Shown: piece by piece, positions 17,316 through 25,692 of the stretch | Numbering within the stretch: position 1 is the first letter of the stretch | Layout of the letters: the number at the start of each line of letters is the position of its first letter | Assembly (NCBI GenBank): GCA_041481445.1 | Contig: JBGPBV010000008.1 | Coordinates: forward strand, 18,484-82,483 | Reading direction: 5' to 3' | From: AA29 sp041481445 | GTDB lineage: Bacteria; Acidobacteriota; Vicinamibacteria; Fen-336 | Length of the DNA: 64,000 nucleotides | Position numbers and translations under genes: made by a program | Notes under the pieces: model-generated | Seen by the model: only the letters and a program-made list of their open reading frames with translations | Database searches by the model: none | What the model was told of the DNA's origin: nothing

Positions 17316-18773
17316 TCAATAGGCCTGGGCGAAATAGACCTCGCCGGGCGACGGCTGGCGGCAGCGCACGCAGGCGCCGGCCGCGGGCGCTCCTTCGATC
17401 GGGATCACGCGGACGGTGGCGCGCGTCTCCTCCTTGATCTTCGCCTCGCACCCCGCTGACTCGCACCAGCCGGCCACGATGAAGCCCCGCTTGTCGGCCA
17501 TCACCCGCTTGAACTCGTCGTAGGAGCCGACGTGGCTCGTATTGTCGGCCACGAACCGGCGCGCCCGGTCCAGCAGCTCGCGCTGGAAGGCGTCCAGGAT
17601 CTCGCGGGCGCGCTCGGCCACCGAGGCGAGGGGCACGAACGCCTTCTCGCGGGTGTCGCGCCGGACGAGCACGCACTGGTCCTTCTCGACGTCCCTGGGC
17701 CCGACCTCCAGGCGCAGCGGCACCCCGCGCATCTCCCAGTCCGCGTACTTGAAGCCGGGCTGCTGGGTGTCGCGGTCGTCGAGGTGCACGCGCAGGCCCG
17801 CCTTGCGCAGGGTGGCCATGACCTCGCGCGCCTTGGGCAGGACGGACTCGTTCCAGTCCCCCTTGCGCGGCGGGATGGGGACGATCACGACCTGGTAGGG
17901 GGCGACGCGCGGAGGCAGGATCAGCCCGGCGTCGTCGCCGTGCGTCATGATCAGCCCCCCGATCATCCGCGTGGACGTGCCCCACGAGGTGGACCAGGGC
18001 AGCACGCGCTGCTGGTCCTTGTCCAGGAACTCGATCCCGTAGGCGGTCGAGAAGTGCTGGCCGAGGTTGTGGCTGGTCCCTGCCTGCAGGGCCCGGCCGT
18101 CGCCCATGAGGGCCTCGATCGAGTACGTGCGCAGCGCGCCCGCGAACTTCTCGCTCTCCGACTTGCGGCCCCACACCACGGGCATGGCCAGGACCTCCTC
18201 CGAGAAGCTCCGGTAGACCTGGAGCATCTTGAGGGTCTCCTCCTCCGCCTCCGCTTCCGTCGCGTGCAGGGTGTGGCCCTCCTGCCAGAGGAACTCCGTG
18301 GTGCGGAGGAACGGCCGCGTGACCTTCTCCCAGCGCACGATGTTGGCCCACTGGTTGATGAGGACGGGCAGGTCGCGCCAGGACCGGACCCACTTCGCGT
18401 ACATCGAGCAGATCATGGCCTCCGAGGTGGGCCGGATGGCCAGCGGCTCCTCCAGCTCCTCTCCCCCGCCGATGGTCACCCAGGCGCACTCCGGGGAGAA
18501 CCCCTCGACGTGCTCCTTCTCCTTCTCCAGGTAGCTCTTGGGGATGAACAGCGGGAAGTAGGCGTTGACGTGGCCGGTCTCCTTGATGCGCCGGTCCATG
18601 TCCGCCTGCATGTTCTCCCAGACCGCGTAGCCGTAGGGCCGGATGATCATGCACCCCTTCACCGGCCCGTAGTCCGCCATCTCGGTCTTGAGGACCACGT
18701 CGAGGTACCACTGCGAGAAGTCCTCGCCCCGGGGAGTGATCTCCTTGGAGACGTGTTGTCTATCCATGTTCAT
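17316..18773 (-). CDS. proS: Prolyl-tRNA synthetase, archaeal/eukaryal-like type
   Basis: Charges tRNA-Pro. This 485-residue class II synthetase is the short type without the bacterial editing insertion (INS). Visible motifs are the class II core RPTSEAMICSMYAKWVRSW, TRPFLRTTEFLWQEGHT, and AGTSHNLGQHFSTAYGIEF. An anticodon-binding domain follows from about residue 280, and then the C-terminal zinc-like domain with four cysteines (WCESAGCEAK ... GACVRC) ending in the conserved Tyr (FAQAY). It begins MNMD; the second ATG is equally possible. It is separated from terC by a 76-base gap with two hairpins. The next gene starts one base after its stop. Confidence 0.95.
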   Translation of the reverse strand: MNMDRQHVSKEITPRGEDFSQWYLDVVLKTEMADYGPVKGCMIIRPYGYAVWENMQADMDRRIKETGHVNAYFPLFIPKSYLEKEKEHVEGFSPECAWVTIGGGEELEEPLAIRPTSEAMICSMYAKWVRSWRDLPVLINQWANIVRWEKVTRPFLRTTEFLWQEGHTLHATEAEAEEETLKMLQVYRSFSEEVLAMPVVWGRKSESEKFAGALRTYSIEALMGDGRALQAGTSHNLGQHFSTAYGIEFLDKDQQRVLPWSTSWGTSTRMIGGLIMTHGDDAGLILPPRVAPYQVVIVPIPPRKGDWNESVLPKAREVMATLRKAGLRVHLDDRDTQQPGFKYADWEMRGVPLRLEVGPRDVEKDQCVLVRRDTREKAFVPLASVAERAREILDAFQRELLDRARRFVADNTSHVGSYDEFKRVMADKRGFIVAGWCESAGCEAKIKEETRATVRVIPIEGAPAAGACVRCRQPSPGEVYFAQAY

Positions 18774-18793
18774 TCATCGACCCCCCACCCTAT

Positions 18794-18815
18794 CCCTCCC
18801 CACGTAGGGGGAGGG
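18794..18815. repeat. Palindrome between terC and proS
   Basis: CCCTCCCC (18794-18801) pairs perfectly with GGGGAGGG (18808-18815) around a 6-base loop (ACGTAG). No T-run follows on the minus strand. It resembles short intergenic palindromes that are often dispersed in GC-rich genomes, but only one copy is visible here. Confidence 0.55.
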
Positions 18816-18822
18816 GAAGTCC

Positions 18823-18841
18823 GGCGACTGCTTCGGTCGCC
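18823..18841. repeat. Second small hairpin between terC and proS
   Basis: GGCGAC (18823-18828) pairs with GTCGCC (18836-18841) around TGCTTCG. With the neighbouring palindrome it makes a two-hairpin element in the 76-base gap, possibly an attenuating or mRNA-end-stabilising structure between terC and proS. Confidence 0.45.
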
Positions 18842-18849
18842 TCGCGTGT

Positions 18850-19890
18850 TCACTCATGTTTGTCCTCCGATGCCCCCGGGCCCGCCTTCTTCGGGAAGGC
18901 CAGCGAGAGCGCGACCGCGACGGCGATCACGCCCACGATGATGCCCAGGGACAGGGTGATGGGGAAATGCCCGCCGTAGAGCCGGTTGAGGAACGTCATC
19001 TTCGCGCCCACGAACATCAGGACGACGCCCAGGCCGTACTTCAGCAGGTGGAACTTGTCGATGGCCCCCCGCAGCAGGAAGTAGAGGTTGCGCAGGCCCA
19101 GGATGGCGAAGATGTTCGACGTGAACACGATCAGGGGCTCGCGGGTGAGCGCGAAGATGGCGGGCACGGAGTCCACCGCGAACACGATGTCGGTCATCTC
19201 CAGGAACAGGAGGGCGATGAACAGGGGCGTGGCGTGGAGCTTGCCGTCCCGCTTGAGGAAGAACTTGTGGCCCTGGAGCTCGGTGGTGACGGGCACGAAC
19301 CGCCGGAAGACCCTGATGATCCGGTTGCTCTCGGGGTCCACCTCCCTCTCCCCCGCGAACATCATCTGGAACCCGGTGTAGATGAGGAACACGCCGAAGA
19401 GGAGGATGACCCACTCGACGCGGAGCAGGAGTGCGCCCAGCCCGATGAAGATGCCCCGGAAGACGAGCGCGCCGAGGATGCCGAAGAAGAGCACCCGGTG
19501 CTGGAGGCGCGTGGGGACGCCGAAGTAGTTCAGCACCACCACGAACACAAAGATGTTGTCGACGGAGAGCGAGTACTCCACCACGTAGCCGGCCAGGAAC
19601 TCCAGGGCACCCAGGTGGGCGGCCTTGCCCGCGTCGAAGCCGGGGATCGCCTGCAGCCGCGGATCGTGGGGCAGGCGGTGGAGCATGAACAGGTAGAACC
19701 CGCCCAGGAAGGCCATGGCCAGGGCCACCCACACCACCGTCCAGGCCGCCGCTTCCTTGAGGGACACCACGTGGGCGCGGCGGTGGAAGATCCCGAGGTC
19801 CAGGGCCAGCAGCACGCAGACGAGGGCCAGGAAGGCGGCGTAGAACCACCAGTAGTCGCCGAACGGGAAGAGGAGGACGTGGGTGCTCAC
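18850..19890 (-). CDS. TerC/Alx-family integral membrane protein
   Basis: A 346-residue protein with about nine membrane helices. The family's conserved acidic intramembrane motifs are present: VVEYSLSVDNIFVFVVVL and EMTDIVFAVDSVPAIFAL, both probably metal-binding. TerC/Alx proteins act in manganese export and metalation of secreted proteins; tellurite resistance is the historical name. GTG 19890 overlaps the nadB stop (GTGA). No yybP-ykoY riboswitch can be present upstream because the gene starts inside nadB. The C-terminus is charged (ASEDKHE). Confidence 0.91.
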   Translation of the reverse strand: MSTHVLLFPFGDYWWFYAAFLALVCVLLALDLGIFHRRAHVVSLKEAAAWTVVWVALAMAFLGGFYLFMLHRLPHDPRLQAIPGFDAGKAAHLGALEFLAGYVVEYSLSVDNIFVFVVVLNYFGVPTRLQHRVLFFGILGALVFRGIFIGLGALLLRVEWVILLFGVFLIYTGFQMMFAGEREVDPESNRIIRVFRRFVPVTTELQGHKFFLKRDGKLHATPLFIALLFLEMTDIVFAVDSVPAIFALTREPLIVFTSNIFAILGLRNLYFLLRGAIDKFHLLKYGLGVVLMFVGAKMTFLNRLYGGHFPITLSLGIIVGVIAVAVALSLAFPKKAGPGASEDKHE

Positions 19891-21467
19891 GCCGCTCGCC
19901 CCGGGACCTCGTCCACCGGGACCAGGCGCGGTCCGCCCGCGGAAAGCAGGGTGTGCCCCCGGAAGCGCGCGTCGTCCGTCTGCGGGAAGTCGAGGCGGAA
20001 ATGGCCTCCGCGGCTCTCCTCCCGGAAGAGCGCCCCCACGGCCATGGCCTCCGCCACCGCAACGAGGTTGCGGGCCTCGGCCGCGGCACGGTCGCGAGGG
20101 TGGCCGGCCACGACGGCGCCGAGGCGCGAGATGTCCTCGAGGAGCGCGCGCAGCCCGGCGCCGTCCCGCTCGAGGCCGAGGCTTTCCCATGTCCGGCGAC
20201 GGAGCGCCGCCACGATCTCATCCGGGCGGCGCTCCGGAGCCGAAGGCTCGGACGGATCCGTTGACGTCGGGCCGTTGCCGGCCGGAGCCGTGACCGCTCG
20301 ATCCCCGGCCATCGCCTCCGCGGCCCTGGCCCCGAACACGAGCCCCTCCAGGAGCGAGTTGCTGGCCAGCCGGTTCGCGCCGTGCACTCCCGTGCCCGCG
20401 GTCTCGCCGGCCGCATAGAGGCCGGGCAGGGTCGAGCGGCCGAACAGGTCGGTGGCCACTCCGCCCATGACGTAGTGGGCGGCGGGCGTGACCGGCACGG
20501 GGTCCCGCGTGAGGTCCAGGCCGTAGCGGGCGCAGGTGGCGACGATGCGCGGGAACCGGCTCCGCACGTGCTCGGGATCCAGGTGGCGGAGGTCGAGCGT
20601 GACCGGGCCGCGGCCCTCCCGGTCCTCGCGCGCGATCGCGCGCGCCACCTGGTCGCGCGCGGCCAGCTCCTCGGTGAAGCGCTGGCCCTGCGCGTTGCGG
20701 AGGTAGGCCCCCTCGCCGCGCACGGCCTCGGAGACGAGGAAGCGCGGCGCCCCGGGGACGGCAAGCGCGGTGGGGTGGAACTGCACGAACTCCATGTCGA
20801 GGAGGGCGGCGCCGGCGCGGCGGGCCATGGCCATGCCGTCGCCCGTCGCAACCGGGGGGTTCGTGGTCTCCGCGAACACCTGTCCGGCGCCGCCGGTGGC
20901 GAGGAGGGTGGCGCGGGCGAGGACGTCCGTCTCCTCGCCCTTCTCGGAGAGGAAGCGGCACCCCACCACGGCGCCGTCGGCGACCACGAGGTCGACGGAG
21001 CAGGCGAACGAGCGCACGGAGACACGGGGCGTCCGCTGCGCGCGGTCGAGCAGCGCGCGCACCATCTCCCAGCCCGTGGCGTCGCCCAGGGCATGGAGGA
21101 CGCGGTTGCGCGAGTGGGCGCCCTCCCGTGTGAAGTGGAACTGGCCGCCCTCGCGGTCGAAGCGCGCGCCCCAGGCGGCCAGCTCGCGAATGCGCTCCGG
21201 GCCCTCCTCCACCAGCACGCGCGCGGCGGGCGCGGAGACGATGCCGGCCCCCGCCTTGAGGGTGTCGTCGAGGTGCAGGGCGGGCTCGTCGTCCGACCCC
21301 AGCGCCACCGCCACCCCGCCCTGCGCGTACCCGGTGTTGCTCTCGGTGGGCTGGTCCTTGGTCACCACCAGGACGTCCCCGTGGCGGGCGAGGCCGAGCG
21401 CGGCCCGCAGGCCGGCGATGCCGGAGCCCAGCACCAGGAAGTCGACGCGCGTGAGGTCATCAGCCAT
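19887..21467 (-). CDS. nadB: L-aspartate oxidase
   Basis: A flavoenzyme that oxidises L-aspartate to iminoaspartate, the first step of de novo NAD synthesis. The 526-residue protein has an N-terminal FAD dinucleotide fold (LVLGSGIAGLRAALGLA), TESNTGYAQGGVAVAL, and the catalytic-region motifs FHPTALAVPGAPRFLVSEAVRGEGAYL and HYVMGGVATDLFGRSTLPGLYAAGETA. It ends in a helical fumarate-reductase-type C-domain. ATG 21467 precedes the FAD fold directly. A TAGAATCG -10-like string lies about 30 bases upstream. nadA and nadC are not in the window. Confidence 0.96.
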   Translation of the reverse strand: MADDLTRVDFLVLGSGIAGLRAALGLARHGDVLVVTKDQPTESNTGYAQGGVAVALGSDDEPALHLDDTLKAGAGIVSAPAARVLVEEGPERIRELAAWGARFDREGGQFHFTREGAHSRNRVLHALGDATGWEMVRALLDRAQRTPRVSVRSFACSVDLVVADGAVVGCRFLSEKGEETDVLARATLLATGGAGQVFAETTNPPVATGDGMAMARRAGAALLDMEFVQFHPTALAVPGAPRFLVSEAVRGEGAYLRNAQGQRFTEELAARDQVARAIAREDREGRGPVTLDLRHLDPEHVRSRFPRIVATCARYGLDLTRDPVPVTPAAHYVMGGVATDLFGRSTLPGLYAAGETAGTGVHGANRLASNSLLEGLVFGARAAEAMAGDRAVTAPAGNGPTSTDPSEPSAPERRPDEIVAALRRRTWESLGLERDGAGLRALLEDISRLGAVVAGHPRDRAAAEARNLVAVAEAMAVGALFREESRGGHFRLDFPQTDDARFRGHTLLSAGGPRLVPVDEVPGRAA

Positions 21468-21495
21468 GTGGGGAGTGCGAGCGCTCAAAGGATCG

Positions 21496-21501
21496 ATTCT
21501 A
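21496..21501 (-). promoter_or_regulatory. Putative -10 box of nadB
   Basis: TAGAAT on the minus strand followed by CG, about 28 bases before the nadB ATG. It lies in the divergent gap between nadB and the secreted coiled-coil gene. Confidence 0.42.
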
Positions 21502-21542
21502 TCAGCGCCGGATTCGGACCTGGCCTGCGCGCCCGACCGTGC

Positions 21543-21548
21543 TAAGAT
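21543..21548 (+). promoter_or_regulatory. Putative -10 box of the 21606 gene
   Basis: TAAGAT lies 57 bases upstream of the ATG at 21606, which has its own Shine-Dalgarno (GGAAAGG). No clear -35. Confidence 0.35.
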
Positions 21549-21605
21549 GCGCCCGGCCTCGCGGTCTCCCCCCTTCGCACCCCCGCTCTCCCGGAAAGGC
21601 ATGTC

Positions 21606-22085
21606 ATGTCGTGTCCGGGTCTGTGTCTGGGAGTGCTCCTCGCCGCCTCGGCGGCCGCGGGAGCGCCGAACGAGAAGAAGCCGGTCCCCCTCTACACGAA
21701 CGAAGACCTCGAGCGCGTCGCGCCGCGGCGCGACCAGACGGGGGTGAACTCGACGGTGGCCGCCCCCCTGGAGCCGGCGCCGGCGTCACGCCGGTCCGCG
21801 GACGAGGGACGAGCCAAGGCCGAGGCGTACTGGCGGCGCCAGTCGGAGCGCGTCCACGACCGCCTGCAACGCGAGCGCGACCGGATCGAGGACCTGCGGG
21901 CCCGGATCGCCGAGCGCGAGGACAAGGCTCCCGGGCCCTCGCGCCGGGCCTCGAAAGGCCCGGACACCCAGCTCGAGGCCTGGCGCCGGCAGCTCGCGGC
22001 CCTGGAGGCGCGCGTCAAGGAGGCGGAAGCGCGGTTCGAGGACCGCGCCCGGCGCGAGGGCGCCCTGCCCGGCTGGCTGCGCTGA
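21606..22085 (+). CDS. Secreted coiled-coil protein, paralogue of the protein at 38746-39408
   Basis: A 159-residue protein I cannot assign to a named family. It has a short signal peptide (about 1-19, ending AAAGA), the segment VPLYTNEDLERV, then a charged coiled coil (about 70-145) opening with AYWRRQSERVHDRLQRERDR, and ends GALPGWLR. The same four elements in the same order occur in the protein at 38746-39408 (VYGNDDLPKP, RYWQERAGSLRQTIADTERR, coiled coil, PPGWLRERPEQ). The shared ends suggest one family of periplasmic coiled-coil proteins. GGAAAGG before the ATG supports the start. Confidence 0.75.
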   Translation: MSCPGLCLGVLLAASAAAGAPNEKKPVPLYTNEDLERVAPRRDQTGVNSTVAAPLEPAPASRRSADEGRAKAEAYWRRQSERVHDRLQRERDRIEDLRARIAEREDKAPGPSRRASKGPDTQLEAWRRQLAALEARVKEAEARFEDRARREGALPGWLR

Positions 22086-22097
22086 GGCGGCCGGCCG

Positions 22098-22856
22098 CTA
22101 GTAGCGGTTGAACCTCTCGAGCGCCCTGCCCATCGACTTCGTCTCCTTGATGAGCGGCACCATCTTGGCTTCCTTGTCGTCGTACTGGCCCAGGAGCGCG
22201 ACGACCTGGGCGATGGATTCCTTCGGGACCACGACCACCCCCGTCTTGTCGGCGACGATCCAATCGTCGGGGCGGACGAGCACGCCTCCGCACGTCACGG
22301 GCACGTTGCGGGCCACGGGCACGTACCGGCCGACGGAGGTGGCGGGGGTCTGGCTGCGGCTCCACACCGGGAAGCCGATCTCCTCGATCTCCTCGACGTC
22401 GCGGGCGCCGCCGTCGATGACCATGCCGGCCAGGCCGCGCACCTTGGCCGTGGTCGCCATGAGGTTGCCGACCCCGGCCGTCTCCAGGCCGTCCTCCAGG
22501 ACCTCCACCATCACGCTGCCGGGCGGCGCCTGGTCGAGGGTCTGGATCTGGAGGTTCGGCCAGTCGCGACGGTCGGTGCGCAGGGCGCGCCGCAGCAGGA
22601 CGGTGACGGCGGGGCCGATGACCTTGGCCTTGAACACCGGCTTCATGTCGCTGGACATGAAGCCGCGTACACCGGTGGCTTCGTCCACGGCATCGGCCAC
22701 GTTGCCGGTGCTCGCCTTCATGAAGGCCTCCATCACCTCGCCGGTCGAAGGCGCCGCCTCCGGAAAGGCGGCACGGGCCGCGGGGGCGCCGGACGGCACT
22801 GCCGCGCCGAGCCAGGCCATCGTCGCCACGACGGCGAGGCCATCTCTCGTCTTCAT
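22098..22856 (-). CDS. Exported RraA-family (HMG aldolase-like) protein
   Basis: A 252-residue protein with a clear signal peptide (about 1-30, AAVPSGAPAARA) followed by an RraA-fold domain. The family core is AGMVIDGGARDVEEIEEIGFPVW, whose Arg-Asp pair binds substrate and the divalent metal in 4-hydroxy-4-methyl-2-oxoglutarate/oxaloacetate aldolases. It also has GNLMATTAKVRG and the late segment PDDWIVADKTGVVVVP. Cytoplasmic RraA and aldolases of about 160-230 residues have no signal peptide, so periplasmic location is the odd feature. GGAGG precedes the ATG. Divergent from aroB. Confidence 0.85.
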   Translation of the reverse strand: MKTRDGLAVVATMAWLGAAVPSGAPAARAAFPEAAPSTGEVMEAFMKASTGNVADAVDEATGVRGFMSSDMKPVFKAKVIGPAVTVLLRRALRTDRRDWPNLQIQTLDQAPPGSVMVEVLEDGLETAGVGNLMATTAKVRGLAGMVIDGGARDVEEIEEIGFPVWSRSQTPATSVGRYVPVARNVPVTCGGVLVRPDDWIVADKTGVVVVPKESIAQVVALLGQYDDKEAKMVPLIKETKSMGRALERFNRY

Positions 22857-22944
22857 CAGGACCTCCGGGGTCGGACGCGGGCCGCTCGCGGACCCGCGCC
22901 CGGCACGTTACGCGCTGCCGCGGCGAGTCTCAACTCCACCGTGG

Positions 22945-22950
22945 TAGGCT
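22945..22950 (+). promoter_or_regulatory. Putative -10 box of aroB; near-leaderless start
   Basis: TAGGCT followed by CG ends 10 bases before the aroB ATG, with no Shine-Dalgarno in CGCCCGCGCC. Confidence 0.35.
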
Positions 22951-22960
22951 CGCCCGCGCC

Positions 22961-24067
22961 ATGCAGGAGATCCGCGTCCCCGTCCCCGGCCGGCCGTACT
23001 CGGTGCACCTCGGGCACGGCCTGTCCGGGGAGCTCGGCCGTCTCCTCTCTCCCCTCGGGCGGAAGAGGCTGGCCATCGTCTCGAGCCCGCTGATCTGGGA
23101 GCGGCACCGCCAGCGGATCGCGCCCGGCCTGGAGGGCCTCGACTGGACCGAGATGCTCGTGCCCGACGGCGAGCGGAGCAAGACCATGGCGTCGGTGCAG
23201 CGCCTCTACGACGCGTTCGTGGAGGCGAGCCTGGGGCGGGATGCGCTGGTGGTCGCCGTCGGCGGCGGCGTCATCGGGGACATGGCGGGCTTCGCCGCCG
23301 CGACCTACATGCGCGGCGTGGACTGGGTGCCGGTGCCCACGACCCTCCTGGCCATGGTGGACAGCGCGGTCGGCGGCAAGGTCGGCGTCAACCACCCGCG
23401 GGCCAAGAACATGATCGGCGCGTTCCACCAGCCGCGCGCGGTCGTCACCGACCCCGCGTTCCTGGACACCCTGCCTCCGCGCCAGCGCCAGTCGGGGGCC
23501 TACGAGGTCCTCAAGTGCGGAGTCATCGGCGACCCCGCCCTGTTCGAGGACGTACGCAAGGCGCCTCCCTCGCTCGAGGGCTGGAGCGCGAAGGCGCTGG
23601 ACGAGGCCATCGCCGCCGCCGTCCGCCTCAAGGCGGACGTGGTGTCGCGCGACGAGAGAGAGGGCGACCTGCGGCGGGTGCTGAACCTCGGCCACACGCT
23701 CGGCCACGCCTTCGAGGCCCTCACGTCCTACCGGCGCTTCACCCACGGGGAGGCCGTGGGCTGGGGGCTCATCGGGGCCTCCGCGATCGCGCGGCGCCGG
23801 GGGCTGCTGCCGGCCGCGGAGTTCGAGGCGATCGCCTCCGCCGTCGACGGCCTCGGCCCCCGGCCCGGCCTGGGCCGCCTGCCCGCGGAGCGCCTGCTCG
23901 ACGCCGTGGCCCACGACAAGAAGGCGCAGGAGGGCCGGGTGCCGTTCGTGCTGCCGGCGGGGATCGGCCGGGTCCAGATCGCGCGCGACGTGGCCACGGG
24001 AGAGATCCTGGCCGCCCTGGACGAGCTCAGGGGCCGCCGCGCGCCGGCGCGACGGCGCTCTCTCTAG
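22961..24067 (+). CDS. aroB: 3-dehydroquinate synthase
   Basis: Second step of the shikimate pathway: cyclises DAHP to 3-dehydroquinate with bound NAD and a divalent metal. The 368-residue protein shows VPDGERSKTMASVQRLYDA, the NAD-binding VAVGGGVIGDMAGFAAATY, and TTLLAMVDSAVGGKVGVNHP with the phosphate-binding Lys. The metal ligands are the Glu in GAYEVLKCG and the His residues in LNLGHTLGHAFE and FTHGEAVGWG. It is a stand-alone gene here, convergent with argF, whose stop is 7 bases away. Confidence 0.97.
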   Translation: MQEIRVPVPGRPYSVHLGHGLSGELGRLLSPLGRKRLAIVSSPLIWERHRQRIAPGLEGLDWTEMLVPDGERSKTMASVQRLYDAFVEASLGRDALVVAVGGGVIGDMAGFAAATYMRGVDWVPVPTTLLAMVDSAVGGKVGVNHPRAKNMIGAFHQPRAVVTDPAFLDTLPPRQRQSGAYEVLKCGVIGDPALFEDVRKAPPSLEGWSAKALDEAIAAAVRLKADVVSRDEREGDLRRVLNLGHTLGHAFEALTSYRRFTHGEAVGWGLIGASAIARRRGLLPAAEFEAIASAVDGLGPRPGLGRLPAERLLDAVAHDKKAQEGRVPFVLPAGIGRVQIARDVATGEILAALDELRGRRAPARRRSL

Positions 24068-24073
24068 CCCCGC

Positions 24074-25030
24074 TCAGACGCGCAGGAAGGCCGGCGGCTC
24101 GGCCCCGACGGAGCCGCCCATGAGCAGGATGAGGATGGCCTTCTGCACATGGAGGCGGTTCTCGACCTGGTCGAAGACGACGGACTGCGGGCCGTCGATC
24201 ACCTCCGCCGCCACCTCTTCCCCGCGGTGGGCGGGCAGGCAGTGCATGAACAGGGCGTCGGGGGCCGCCACCGCCATCAGCTCCGGGCTCACCATGTATC
24301 CCTGGAAGGCCTGGTGCCGCGCGTCCGATTCCGCCTCCTGGCCCATCGAGGTCCAGACGTCGGTGTAGACGGCGTCCGCGCCCTGCGCCGCCTCGAACGG
24401 GTCGGCGGTCACGACCGGAGGCGGCGTCCGCAGCTTCTGCGCCTCCCGCACCGCGCTCTTGACGATGAGCTGGTTCGGCTCGTAACCCTGCGGGACGGCC
24501 ACTCGAACGGCCACCCCCAGCTTGACCGCGGCCAGCATCAGGGCGTGGCACATGTTGTTGCCGTCGCCGACGTAGGCGAGGGTGAGGCCGTCGAGGCGGC
24601 CCTTCTTCTCGAGCAGGGTGAAGAAGTCGCACAGGGCCTGCACGGGGTGCAGGAGGTCGCTCAGCCCGTTGATGACGGGCACCGTCGCGTGGCGGCTCAT
24701 CTCCACGAGGTCCTCGTGGGAGAACACGCGGGCCATGATGCCGTCCACGTAGCGGGAGAGCACGCGCGCGGTGTCGGCGATCGTCTCCCCGCGCCCGATC
24801 TGGATCTCGCTCGCGCCCAGGTACAGCGCGTGCCCGCCGAGCTGGAACATCCCGACCTCGAAGGAGACGCGCGTGCGCGTGGAGGGCTTCTGGAAGATCA
24901 TGCCCAGGGACTTGCCCTGCAGGGCGTGGGCGTAGGCTCCGGGGTCGGCCTTGACCCGGCCCGCGAGGTCGAAGATCTCGTCGATCTCCGCCCGCGTGTG
25001 GTTGAGGGAGACGAGGTGCTTGAGCTTCAT
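24074..25030 (-). CDS. argF: Ornithine carbamoyltransferase
   Basis: Condenses carbamoyl phosphate with ornithine to citrulline in arginine synthesis. The 318-residue protein has the carbamoyl-phosphate loop PSTRTRVSFE (residues about 49-58), HPVQALCDFFTLLEK, the ornithine-side DVWTSMGQE (SMG loop) and HCLPAHRGEEVAAEV. These mark it as a true OTCase, unlike the YgeW-type homologue at 29553. No other arg genes adjoin. Its probable -10 (TATCAT) lies 12 bases before the ATG. Confidence 0.96.
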   Translation of the reverse strand: MKLKHLVSLNHTRAEIDEIFDLAGRVKADPGAYAHALQGKSLGMIFQKPSTRTRVSFEVGMFQLGGHALYLGASEIQIGRGETIADTARVLSRYVDGIMARVFSHEDLVEMSRHATVPVINGLSDLLHPVQALCDFFTLLEKKGRLDGLTLAYVGDGNNMCHALMLAAVKLGVAVRVAVPQGYEPNQLIVKSAVREAQKLRTPPPVVTADPFEAAQGADAVYTDVWTSMGQEAESDARHQAFQGYMVSPELMAVAAPDALFMHCLPAHRGEEVAAEVIDGPQSVVFDQVENRLHVQKAILILLMGGSVGAEPPAFLRV

Positions 25031-25042
25031 CGTGACCGCCCG

Positions 25043-25048
25043 ATGATA
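25043..25048 (-). promoter_or_regulatory. Putative -10 box of argF
   Basis: TATCAT followed by CG on the minus strand, 12 bases before the ATG at 25030. The leader would be only a few bases long. It lies in the 50-base divergent gap with the nucleotidyltransferase gene. Confidence 0.4.
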
Positions 25049-25080
25049 CCCGACGGCGCGCCGGACCGCGGGCGGCGCTG

Positions 25081-25680
25081 ATGCGCATCGACGCGGTGGT
25101 GCTGGCGGCCGGGCGCGGCCAGCGCATGGGAGGGCCGAAGGCGCTCCTGGGTGTCGACGGCGAGACCTTCCTGGCCCGCTGCGCCCGCCTCCTGGGCCGG
25201 CCCGGGATCTCGCGGGTGGTAGCCGTGCTCGGGCACGACGCCCTTCGCGTGGCTGGCGAGGCGGCGCCGGCCGGCCTCGTCCTCGTCCTGAACCCGCGTC
25301 ACGCGGAGGGGATGCTCACGTCGATCCTCGCCGGCCTGGAGGCGGCGGAGGCGGCGGGCGCGGACGCGGTGCTCGTCCACCCCGTCGACCATCCGCTGGT
25401 GGAGCCGGAGACGGTCGACGCCGTGGTGGACGCGCTCACGCGCGGCGCCCGCATCGCCGTCCCCAGCCACGAGGGCCGCCGCGGCCACCCCGCCGGATTC
25501 GCGCGCGCGGCGTGGAACGCGCTGCGGGAGGCGGACCCCCGGGACGGGGCGCGCGGCGTGCTCGCCCGCCATCCGGAATGGATCGAGCACGTCGCGGGTG
25601 GCCCCGGCTGCCGCGCCGGGGTCAACACGCCGGAGGACTACCGGCGGCTGATCGTGGAGCGCGGCCGCTCGCCCCGCTGA
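25081..25680 (+). CDS. MobA/MocA-like nucleotidyltransferase
   Basis: A 199-residue single-domain NTP transferase. The nucleotide-binding start is LAAGRGQRMGGPKALLGVDG (GxGxRMGxxK type), followed by VLVHPVDHPLVEPETV in place of the MobA DxP loop and RRGHPAGFARAAW near the end. This set matches the MocA (CTP:molybdopterin cytidylyltransferase) group, which makes cofactor for xanthine-dehydrogenase-type enzymes. No molybdoenzyme is encoded nearby, so the exact substrate is open. No SD is seen. Convergent with the SDR gene. Confidence 0.8.
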   Translation: MRIDAVVLAAGRGQRMGGPKALLGVDGETFLARCARLLGRPGISRVVAVLGHDALRVAGEAAPAGLVLVLNPRHAEGMLTSILAGLEAAEAAGADAVLVHPVDHPLVEPETVDAVVDALTRGARIAVPSHEGRRGHPAGFARAAWNALREADPRDGARGVLARHPEWIEHVAGGPGCRAGVNTPEDYRRLIVERGRSPR

Positions 25681-25692
25681 GGGCGGCCCGGG

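Noticed and set aside
11230..17437. Plus-strand open frames of about 1000-1300 codons (11230-14364, 13529-17437)
   Set aside because: They lie opposite DUF2339, the spermidine-synthase-like gene and proS, and read as Arg/Gly/Pro-rich sequence with no motifs. This is typical antisense openness in GC-rich DNA.
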